Shown here piece after piece: positions 46,601-55,300 of a stretch of 64,000 nucleotides of DNA. Below the pieces are notes generated by a model. It made no database searches and was not told where the DNA came from. It saw only the letters and a program-made list of their open reading frames with translations. Position numbers and translations under genes: made by a program. Source of the stretch: Cladorhizidae sp. MBARI D1340-BT2 (taxonomy: Eukaryota > Porifera > Demospongiae > Poecilosclerida > Cladorhizidae); contig JAQNBH010000004.1 of the NCBI GenBank assembly GCA_028752905.1, positions 1,968,610 through 2,032,609 of the forward strand, in the 5' to 3' direction. Numbering within the stretch: position 1 is the stretch's first letter; the number at the start of each line of letters is the position of its first letter.

Positions 46601-47246
46601 GGTCCCAGAGTATATGACTGGCTGAATAAAATCCCAGTGAGAGTATATGACTGGCTGAGGAAGATCCCAGTTAGAGTATATGACTGGCTGAAGAAGGTCT
46701 CAGAGTATATGACTGACTGGCTGAAGAAGGTCCAGAGTTTATGACTGGCTGAAGAAGTCCCCTAGTATATGACTGGCTGAAGAAGATCCCAGTGAGGGTG
46801 TTTGACTGGCTGAAGAAGATCCCAGAGTATCTGACTGGCTGAAGAAGTTCCCAGAGTATATGACTGGCTGAAGAATGTGCCAGAGTATATGACTGGCTGA
46901 AGAAGATCTCAGTGAGGGTATATGACTGGCTGAAGAAGACCTCAGTGAGAGTATATGACTGGCTGAAGAAGGTCTCAGAGTATATGACAGGCTGAAGAAG
47001 GTCCCAGAGTATATGACTGGCTGAAGAAGGTCCCAGAGTATATGACTGGCTGAATAAAATCCCAGTGAGAGTATATGACTGGCTGAGGAAGATCCCAGTT
47101 AGAGTATAATTATGACTGGCTGAAGAAGGTCCAGAGTTTATGACTGGCTGAAGAAGTCCCCTAGTATATGACTGGCTGAAGAAGATCCCAGTGACGGTGT
47201 TTGACTGGCTGAGGAAGATCCCAGAGTATCTGAATGGCTGAAGAAG
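43617..47246 (-). repeat. 29/33-bp satellite
   Basis: A tandem array of units built on GACTGGCTGAAGAAG on the plus strand, followed either by GTCTCAGAGTATAT or GTCCCAGAGTATAT (29 bp) or by ATCCCAGTGAGAGTATAT (33 bp). About 118 units. The left junction is sharp: TATAACTT of the 42-bp array is followed directly by GACTGGCTG. The array ends at about 47246 (AATGGCTGAAGAAG), ten bases before readable hAT transposase sequence. Units are visibly more diverged in the left part (point changes, 1-2 base indels, CTTAAG, ACTGACTG) than in the right part. Strand is arbitrary. Minus-strand open frames here are by-products of the repeat. Confidence 0.95.
45395..47230 (-). repeat. 428-bp higher-order repeat of the 29/33-bp satellite
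   Basis: A block of about 14 basic units is itself tandemly repeated. The marker GACTGACTGG lies at 45855, 46283 and 46711, exactly 428 bp apart. It is followed each time by GGTCCAGAGTTTATG, GTCCCCTAGTATATG and GAGGGTGTTTGACTGG in that order. A fourth block begins at about 47110 with spacing 399 bp (one 29-bp unit fewer). A more diverged predecessor starts near 45395, 460 bp before the first marker. The 45855 and 46283 copies share GAATGGCTGAGGAAGGGCTC, which the first and last copies lack, so they are the youngest pair. Confidence 0.92.
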
Positions 47247-47256
47247 AAAACTAATA

Positions 47257-48795
47257 AATATCCATCCCCATGACATCCAAAACGAAATCTTGATAGTGAT
47301 GGCTGAGCTTATGTTGAGGGGAATTGCTAGCTCCCTTCAGTCATCTCCATAATGATGGAATGAAATGACTGATGTTTCTAATCATGTGCAAGCAACTTTA
47401 GGTTTTCGGTCAGTAATGGATGATTTCGACATATTTGAAGAGTTCCTTGAACTTTATTAAGGCCCATCAATTGACTCTATGACATTAAAAAAAGTTATGG
47501 AAGATTCTCTCTGTAGACTCAACATTCCTTTCTCCTAAGTCCGTGGACAATGCTATGAGGGAGCCAGTATAATGAGTGGAGTTAGATCTGGGCTGGCCAA
47601 GTTGATAATGGATAAAGAGACCCGGGCACTCTATACTCATTGTTATGGCTCTCTATAAATCTTGCAGTGAATGATGCCATAAAAGTATCTAAACCCATTA
47701 AAAATGCCTTGGGATGTAACCCATGAAGTCACTAAACTTATAAAATTCTCCCCACATAAGGAAGAGATGTTTAGAGAATTAAAAAGACACCATGACTTAA
47801 TCCACGATTCTCACTCGGCAGGAATGAGATTACTCTGTCCAACCAGATGGATTGTGCGAGCTGATGCTTTAGCCGTAACTTTGAAGTTCTTTTGCAAACA
47901 TGGGAAGAGGCTGTAGATGTTGTTAATTAAGGATACAGAGACCAAAGCACAATTAATGGGGTATGTGCTCAGATGCAAACTTTTGAATTTTTATTTGCTA
48001 ATTCACCTGGGGAAATGGTCTTGCATAACTCTGACAATTTATGTTCAACAATTCAGAAGAAAACAACATCTGCTGCTGAGCCAGCAACTTGCAAAGCTAT
48101 ACTGCAGCATATATACACGCAACCCAGAAGCTTATGACCTGTTTTGGACAAAAGTTTTGAATTTTGCTGAATCTGCAGATATTGGACCACCAGTTACCAT
48201 GCCGGTGAAAAAGGCCAGCAAGGTTAGATGAAGGTGGAAATATGAATGTGGAAATAATCATCAATTTCATGAAACTGCTTTATTATGAAACTGTATAATA
48301 CTAATAACTGTATTGCGAACCGCTTTGATCAACCAAGTTATAGCAAGTTGGAACAGTATCTTATCAAGGGCCAGTTATGCAGCAGATTTTGAGGAAGAAT
48401 TTAAAGTTGTGTGTGACTTCTGCAAGGATGATTTTAATCCAGATGATCAACTTATAACTTTTGGTATTGAATTTCAGCAAAAGAACAACATGGCAACCTC
48501 AGCAACTACAATTTTTGATATCAGGGATCATTTCAAGGCATATTCAATTGCTAAAGGGACCTTTTAAGGCAAGTAGTCAGGGTACTACAATTGATTATGG
48601 TGATGCCTGCAACTAATGCCACATCAGAAAGGTCATTCCGTGCACTCCGTCGAGTGAAAACTTATCTTAGAACTACTATGAAGCAGGAGAGTCTTAACAA
48701 ATCTATTGATCCTTCATGTGCATAAGGAATGCACAGATTCTTTAGATCTACAAGAGGTGGCCAATGATTTCCTCTCAGATTCTGAGCATCATATC
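47257..48795 (+). pseudogene. hAT transposase pseudogene, ZMYM1-like, N-terminally truncated
   Basis: Relic of a cut-and-paste DNA transposase of the hAT superfamily, of the kind annotated in animals as zinc finger MYM-type protein 1-like or hAT C-terminal dimerisation protein. Conceptual translation, with frame changes, gives the family order. It starts with QNEILIVMAE (about 47278) and FEEFLELY (about 47436). Next come RGQCYEGASIMSG (about 47542) and ALYTHCYG (about 47628), then NDAIKVSKPIKNAL, EVTKLIKFSP (47731) and LLCPTRWIVRADAL (about 47830). EAYDLFW and VVCDFCKDDF follow, and the C-terminal dimerisation segment ATSERSFRALRR is at 48618-48653. The N-terminal zinc-finger part is absent; the 29/33-bp satellite stops just before the first readable codon. 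Several in-frame stops (about 47352, 47457, 47535, 47914) and frameshifts (about 47655, 47710, 48570, 48700) break it. The Asp expected after CY in the core is Glu here (codon 47557-47559). I saw no clear terminal repeats. Confidence 0.85.
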
Positions 48796-48963
48796 AAAGG
48801 TACTTTTCTGTAGTAGACCATAGTAGGACCTACACTAGTTAACTGAACATTTTATCAATCACTATATATGACAATGCTGTATTGCAGTTACTGTGGGTGT
48901 GGTCATAATGTGGGCCTTTGCCATCAATTTATTGCTTCCTCTGGGCCCGAGTTCTGTATGTGA
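48796..48963. other. Unassigned spacer between hAT and RT relics
   Basis: AT-rich stretch after the last readable hAT residues and before the RT remnant. It contains GGGCCT and GGGCCC short runs but no recognisable gene or terminal repeat. It could be the hAT 3' noncoding tail or the 3' untranslated part of the minus-strand retroelement. Confidence 0.4.
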
Positions 48964-49822
48964 TTAGCAGCCGATTACAGGGGGAAGGATAGGAGGCCCA
49001 AGGCCTGGTGGGAGGCTAAAAGGATAATCTTTGTTATTACGGCGGCGAGATGATAGAGATGGCTTAGTGAGAAGAGAAGCGTAGTCCCAGGGCCAATGTA
49101 CACTGCATAATTTACAGGCAAAGTATTGTATTCTGAGATGAAAGATGGGATGATTGAGTCCCATAGGAAAGAACAGTACTCCAGATGAGAATGGATAAGA
49201 GAAGTGTAGAGGCGAAGAAGAATAGAAGTGTCTGAATAGCAGTAGAAATGACGTAGAGAAGACCAATTAATTCACAGGTCTTAGAAGATATGGGAGTGGC
49301 AGGATAGAGATGAAGCAATGAGGATCCCCAGGTCACTGTGGTCCAGGATAGAGATGAAGCAATGAGGATCCCCAGGTCACTGTGGTCCAGGATAGAGATG
49401 AAGCAATGAGAATCCCCAGGTCACTGTGGTCCAGGATAGAGATGAAGCAATGAGGATCCCCAGGTCACTGTGGTCCAGGATAGAGATGAAGCAATGAGGA
49501 TCCCCAGGTCACTGTGGTCCAGGATAGAGATGAAGCAATGAGGATCCCCAGGTCACTGTGGTCCAGGATAGAGATGAAGCAATGAGGATCCCCAGGTCAC
49601 TGTGGTCCAGGATAGAGATGAAGCAATGAGGACCCCCAGGTCACTGTGGTCCAGGATAGAGATGAAGCAATGAGGATTCCCAGGTCACTGTGGTCCAGGA
49701 TAGAGATGAAGCAATGAGGATTCCTTTGGTCATTGAACTGACTAGCTGAATTGGAGTCCATCAGTGATACAAAGGTTGCAGAGATCAGATTTGTTGATAA
49801 GAAATAAGATATGGCCGTGATT
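48964..49822 (-). pseudogene. Non-LTR retrotransposon reverse transcriptase pseudogene (CR1/jockey type), C-terminal part
   Basis: Reading the minus strand from about 49822 downward, pieces of the RT palm/thumb and C-terminal region appear in family order across several frames. They are HLRKSRPYLISYQQ, PLYH, WTPIQLVSSMTK, GILIASSLSW (about 49730), then after the minisatellite SLSCHSHI, SKTCELIGLL, RHFYCYSDTSILLRLYTSL, IHSHLEYCSFLWDS (49156-49200), IQYFACKLCSVHWPWDYASLL, KPSLSSRR and FSLPPGLGPP (about 48990). The LEYCS-x-x-W and SLSSRR segments are typical of CR1/jockey-clade LINE polymerases, which copy their own RNA at a nicked target. The upstream catalytic YxDD region and the endonuclease are absent, so this is a 5'-truncated, decayed copy with stops and at least four frameshifts. 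Clade assignment is from motif recall only. Confidence 0.77.
49303..49723 (-). repeat. 44-bp minisatellite nested in the RT pseudogene
   Basis: Exactly periodic 44-bp repeat: GATAGAGATGAAGCAATGAG starts at 49303, 49347 and every 44 bp up to 49699, giving nine full copies and a tenth partial one. Copies differ by only single bases (GAATCC at about 49410, GACCCCC at about 49631, GATTCC at about 49675). About 26 bp of each unit is RT coding sequence (minus-strand GILIASSLS). The rest, CCAGGTCACTGTGGTCCA on the plus strand, does not fit the RT reading. Because 44 is not a multiple of three, each copy shifts the frame. Confidence 0.95.
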
Positions 49823-49905
49823 TGCGCAAATGGACGATATTGTGCCATTGCAAAATGTAAGCCCAGCCGACAATTGATGCTCGAACGATAAATGATGAAC
49901 TACCT
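49823..49905. other. Unassigned spacer
   Basis: Short stretch between the readable RT remnant and the proposed hAT element end. No coding match was recognised. It may be eroded RT sequence or original flanking DNA into which the second hAT element inserted. Confidence 0.35.
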
Positions 49906-49944
49906 CAGGGCCGCTAGGAATATATGACCGGAGGGGGGGCGCGG
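49906..49944 (-). mobile_element. Probable 3' terminal inverted repeat end of a hAT element
   Basis: CAGGGCCGCTAGG begins at 49906, followed by a GC-rich GGAGGGGGGGCGCGG tract. hAT termini, especially in ZMYM1-like elements, commonly begin CAGGG or CAGTG and are GC-rich. This end lies just outside the C-terminus of the minus-strand transposase remnant, where the 3' terminus is expected. The eight bases before it, AACTACCT (49898-49905), are the candidate 8-bp target duplication. No matching opposite end (a CCCTG end followed by AACTACCT) was seen to the right before the 17-bp minisatellite, so the element looks incomplete. Confidence 0.5.
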
Positions 49945-49948
49945 TTAC

Positions 49949-50522
49949 CTAAGAAAATTTGACTGGGGAGGCAGTTGCATAATTGGCCATAGGTGTGAAG
50001 TATGCAGCTAAAACTATACTTCTATTTTGTGAAGTGCATATATACGAGGCTAAAAAGGAGTACATGACCTTGTCTCCAGTTAGCTTTTCTTTCATAAATT
50101 CATCTGATAATGGAATAAATTCAGTGTCACGATGAATCAAGAGCATTGCTAATCCACTCAACCACTCATCCTTCATTGAAGAACGTGTCCAAAGCTTTAG
50201 ACGACGAAGAGCAGAAAAAGATCTCTCACAAGATACACTTCCCACAGTTAATAATTGCAGGTGAATGACACATAGAGAGCACAGCTAGCTGTACCTGGCC
50301 TCCTTTTAGGTGAAACAGATCCATAAAACATTTTCCATTTAGTTATTTCAACAGTGAAGTCAGTCTTCTCTTCCAAGCACATCAATTTCCCATAACAAGA
50401 AGTGATACAGTACTATCAATTTTACTGCTACTCAGTTTGGATAAATATAGTGGTATCAGAGATTCAGCTGCAATAATTTCCTTATGCTCATTGGAAAATC
50501 GTGTTTCTAAAGGCTGGTTCAG
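49949..50522 (-). pseudogene. hAT transposase pseudogene, C-terminal dimerisation domain
   Basis: Minus-strand relic of a second hAT transposase, different from the one at 47257-48795. The open stretch 50245-49949 begins MGSVSCERSFSALRR and continues LKLWTRSSM, GLAMLLIHRD and a poorly conserved tail. ERSFSALRR...LA...IHRD is the hallmark of the hAT C-terminal dimerisation domain, which holds transposase subunits together. Upstream in other frames are LETRFSNEHKEIIAAES (about 50510), then after a stop LEEKTDFTVEITKWKMF (about 50375), and AVLSMC, all in the order expected before this domain. The methionine at 50245 is internal, not a real start. At least two frameshifts and one stop separate the pieces, and recognisable homology ends at about 50522, so the catalytic core is deleted. 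Confidence 0.82.
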
Positions 50523-50894
50523 CGTTTGGTTTCGTCTCCGTTTCTTCTCCGTCTAGCGTATGGTTTCTTCCTGTTCACAAATTAGCGTTTCACCGTTTAG
50601 TTCCGTCACTGCAAGCCCAATTGAGGAACGACCCTTTACCTTGCCACACCCTCCACTACGCTATGACTTATGACTCGAAGTTCGGCAGTGAAGCAGGCTA
50701 TTATTTTGATTCTTTTGCTCAGGAGGCGGAGGAGGAGGAATAGGAGAAGGCAGAACAGAGTGTGGGTACGTCCAATATAGTCAATTGGGGTATAAAAAAA
50801 AGCCGTTTCCCTTAACTTTACCTTTTAAGAGCCAGAGTAAAGGATTTACTAAAAACACATATGCCATCCTCTAGTACTTTACTATCAAATGATG
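50523..50894. other. Low-repeat segment with weak ORF, no assigned function
   Basis: Between the hAT remnant and the 17-bp array. A plus-strand open frame of 80 codons (50501-50743) overlaps the hAT pseudogene, ends in a run of Glu codons (GAGGCGGAGGAGGAGGAA), and has no recognisable domain; I do not call it a gene. An eight-A run lies at about 50793-50800. On the minus strand at about 50883-50815, FDSKVLEDGICVFSKSF is faintly like the N-terminal TTF-type zinc-finger start of hAT transposases, but one short match is not enough for a call. Confidence 0.35.
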
Positions 50895-52303
50895 ATAAAC
50901 ATGCTAGGTGTATAACCATGCTAGGTGTATAACCATGCTAGGTGTATAACCATGCTAGGTATATAAACATGCTAGGTGTATAACCATGCCAGGTATATAA
51001 CCATGCTAGGTGTATAACCATGCTAGGTGAATAACCATGCTAGGTGTATAACCATGCTAGGTATATAACCATGCTAGGTGTATAACCATGCTAGGTGTAT
51101 AACCATGCTAGGTGTATAACCATGCTAGGTGTATAACCATGCTAGGTGTATAACCATGCTAGGTATATAAACATGCTAGGTGTATAACCATGCTAGGTAT
51201 ATAACCATGCTAGGTGTATAACCATGCTAACCATGCCAGGTGTAATACCATGATAGGTGTAATACCATGCGAGGTGTATAACCATGCTAGGTGTATGTAT
51301 AACCATGCTAGGTGTAATACCATGATAGGTATATAACCATGCTAGGTGTATAACTATGCTAGGTGTATAACCATGCTAGGTGTATAACCATGCTAGGTGT
51401 ATTACCATGCGAGGTATATATATAACCATGCTAGGTGTATAACCATGCTAGGTGTATAACCATGCTAAGGTGTATAGCCAAGCTAGGTGTATAGCCATTC
51501 TAGGTGTATAACCATGCTAGGTGTATAACCATGCTAGGTGTATAACCATGCTAGGTGTATAACCATGCTAGGTGTATAACCATGCTACATAGGTATATAA
51601 CCATGCTAGGTGTATAACCATGCTAGGTATATAACCATGCTAGGTGTAATACCATGATAGGTGTAATACCATGCTAGGTTTATAAACCATGCTTGGTGTA
51701 TAGCCATGCTAGGTGTATAACCATGCTAGGTGTATAACCATGCTAGGTATATAACCATGCTAGGTGTAATACCATGATAGGTGTAATACCATGCTAGTTG
51801 TATAACCATGCTAGGTGTATAACCATTCTAGGTATATAACCATGCTAGGTGTATAAACATGCTAGGTGTATAACCATGCTAGGTGTATAACCGTGCTAGG
51901 TATATAACTATGCTGTAGGTGTATAACCATGCTAGGTATATAACCATGCTAGGTGTATAACCATGCTAGGTGTATGACCATGCTAGGTATATAACCATGC
52001 TAGGTATATAACTATGCTAGGTGTATAACCATGCTAGGTGTATAACCATGCTAGGTGTATAACCATGCTAGGTATATAACCATGCTAGGTGTGTATAGCC
52101 ATGCTAGGTGTATAGCCATGCTAGGTGTATAACCATGCTAGGTGTATAACCATGCTAGGTGTATAACCATGCTAGGTGTATAACCATGCTAGGTGTATAA
52201 CCATGCTAGGTGTATAACCATGCTAGGTGTATAACCATGCTAGGTATATAACCATGCTTGGTGTATAACCATGCTAGGTATATAACCATGCTAGGTGTAT
52301 AAA
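50895..52303 (+). repeat. 17-bp minisatellite
   Basis: About 82 head-to-tail copies of ATAACCATGCTAGGTGT. The commonest variant is GGTATAT for GGTGTAT. Others are ATAAACATG, GTAATACCATGATAGG, GTATAGCC, GCCAGG and occasional 2-6 bp insertions (about 51297, 51420, 51586, 51914, 52092). The array starts within AT-rich sequence after GATG and ends at GTATAAA, joining the 42-bp satellite directly. Plus-strand translation hits stops frequently (TAA in ATAACC, TAG in GCTAGG), so it is noncoding. Confidence 0.96.
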
Positions 52304-55300
52304 CAAGTATAACTTATCCTAGCCCACAATGTGTATATGAGCACTCATGTATAACTTATCCTAGCTCACAGTGTGTATATGAGGACTCATGTATAACTTA
52401 TCCTAGCCCACAGTGTGTATATGAGGACTCATGTATAACTTATCCTAGCCCACAATGTGTATATGAGGAGACTCATGTATAACTTATCCTAGCTCACAGT
52501 GTGTATATGCGGACTCATGTGTATAACTTATCCTAGCGCACAGTGTGTATATGAGGACTCATGTATAACTTATCCTAGCTCACAGTGTGTATATGAGGAC
52601 TCATGTATAACTAATCCTAGCTCAGTGTGTATATGAGGACTCATGTATAACTTATCCTAGCCCACAGTCGAGCTCACAGTGTGTATATGAGGACTCATGT
52701 ATAACTTATCCTAGCTCACAGTGTGTATATGAGGACTCATGTATAACTTATCCTAGCTCACAGTGTGTATATGAGGACTCATGTATAACTTATCCTAGCT
52801 CACAGTGTGTATATGAGGACTCATGTGTATAACTTATTCTAGCTCACAGTGTGTATATGAGGACTCATGTATAACTTATCCTAGCCCAAAGTGTGTATAT
52901 GAGGACTCATGTATAACTTATCCTAGCTCACAGTGTGTATATGAGGACTCATGTGTATAACTTATCCTAGCCCACAGTGTGTATATGAGGACTCATGTAT
53001 TACTTATCCTAGCCCACAGTGTGTATATGAGCACTCATGTATAACTTATCCTAGCTCACAGTGTGTATATGAGGACTCATCTCATGTATAACTTATCCTA
53101 GCTCAGTGTGTATATGAGCACTCATGTATAACTTATCCTAGCCCACAGTGTGTATATGAGGACTCATGTATAACTTATCCTAGCTCACAGTGTGTATATG
53201 AGGACTCATGTATAACTTATCCCAGCTCACAGTGTGTATATGAGGACTCATGTATAACTTATCCTAGCTCACAGTGTGTATATGAAGACTCATGTATAAC
53301 TTATCCTAGCTCACAGTGTGTATATGAGGACTCATGTATAACTTATCCTAGCTCACAGTGTGTATATGAGGACTCATGTATAACTTATCCTAGCTCACAG
53401 TGTGTATATGAGGACTCATGTATAACTTATCCTAGCTCACAGTGTGTATATGAGGACTCATGTATAACTTATCCTAGCTCACAGTGTGTATATGAGGACT
53501 CATGTATAACTTATCCTAGCTCACAGTGTGTATATGAGGACTCATGTATAACTTATCCTAGCTCACAGTGTGTATATGAGGACTCATGTATAACTTATCC
53601 TAGCTCACAGTGTGTATACGAGGACCCATGTATAACTTATCCTAGCTCACAGTGTGTATATGAGGACTCATGTATAACTTATCCTAGCTTACAGTGTGTA
53701 TATGAGGACTCATGTATAACTTATCCTAGCTCACAGTGTGTATATGAGGACTCATGTATAACTTATCCTAGTTCACAGTGTGTATATGAGGACTCATGTA
53801 TAACTTATCCTAGCTCACAGTGTGTATATGAGGACTCATGTACAACTTATCCTAGCTAACAGTGTGTATATGAGGACTCATGTATAACTTATCCTAGCTC
53901 ACAGTGTGTATATGAGGACTCATGTATAACTTATCCTAGCTCACAGTGTGTATATGAGGACTCATGTATAACTTATCCTAGCTCACAGTGTGTATATGAG
54001 GACTCATGTATAACTTATCCCATCTCACAGTGTGTATATGAGGACTCATGTATAACTTATCCCAGCTCACAGTGTGTATATGAGGACTCATGTATAACTT
54101 ATCCTAGCTCACAGTGTGTATATGAGGACTCATGTATAACTTATCCTAGCTCACAGTGTGTATATGAGGACTCATGTATAACTTATCCTAGCTCACAGTG
54201 TGTATATGAGGACTCATGTATAACTTATCCTAGCCCACAGTGTGTATATGAGCACTCATGTATAACTTATCCTAGCTCACAGTGTGTATATGAGGACTCA
54301 TGTATAACTTATCCTAGCTCACAGTGTGTATATGAGGACTCATGTATAACTTATCCCAGCTCACAGTGTGTATATGAGAACTCATGTATAACTTATCCCA
54401 GCTCACAGTGTGTATATGAGGACTCATGTATAACTTATCCTAGCTCACAGTGTGTATATGAGGACTCATGTATAACTTATCCTAGCTCACAGTGTGTATA
54501 TGAGGACTCATGTATAACTTATCCTAGCTCACAGTGTGTACATGAGGACTCATGTATAACTTATCCTAGCTCACAGTGTGTATATGAGGACTCATGTATA
54601 ACTTATCCTAGCTCCCAGTGTGTATATGAGGACTCATGTATAACTTATCCTAGCTCACAGTGTGTATATGATGACTCATGTATAACTTATCCTAGCCCAC
54701 AGTGTGTATATGAGGACTCATGTATAACTTATCCTAGCTCACAGTGTGTATATGAGGACTCATGTGTATAACCTATCCTAGCTCACAGTGTGTATATGAG
54801 GACTCATGTATAACTTATCCTAGCTCACAGTGTGTATATGAGGACTCATGTATAACTTATCCTAGCTCACAGTGTGTATATGAGGCTCATGTATAACTTA
54901 TCCTAGCTCAGTGTGTATATGAGGACTCATGTATAACTTATCCTAGCCCACAGTGTGTCTATGAGGACTCATGTATAACTTATCCTAGCTCACAGTGTGT
55001 ATATGAGGACTCATGTATAACTTATCCTAGCTCACAGTGTGTATATGAGGACTCATGTATAACTTATCCTAGCTCACAGTGTGTATATGAGCACTCATGT
55101 ATAACTTATCCTAGCCCACAGTGTGTATATGAGGCTCATGTATAACTTATCCTAGCTCAGTGTGTATATGAGGACTCATGTATAACTTATCCTAGCTCAC
55201 AGTGTGTATATGAGGCTCATGTATAACTTATCCTAGCTCAGTGTGTATATGAGGACTCATGTATAACTTATCCTAGCTCACAGTGTGTACATGAGGACTC

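Noticed and set aside
43968..47276. Minus-strand open frames in the 29/33-bp satellite (for example 43968-44390 and 46671-47276) as genes.
   Set aside because: They are translations of the repeat (SQSYTL, SSASHIL) in rotating frames, with no unique sequence or domain.
48796..48963. 3' terminal inverted repeat for the first hAT element.
   Set aside because: GGGCC-rich words are present, but no CCCTG or CACTG end with an adjacent 8-bp duplication could be recognised.
49597..49848. Minus-strand open frame of 83 codons as a gene.
   Set aside because: It is one frame through the RT pseudogene and the 44-bp minisatellite. The recognisable RT residues lie in other frames.
50501..50743. An 80-codon open frame as a small gene.
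   Set aside because: It overlaps the hAT pseudogene on the other strand, ends in low-complexity Glu codons, has no domain and is within the length expected by chance.
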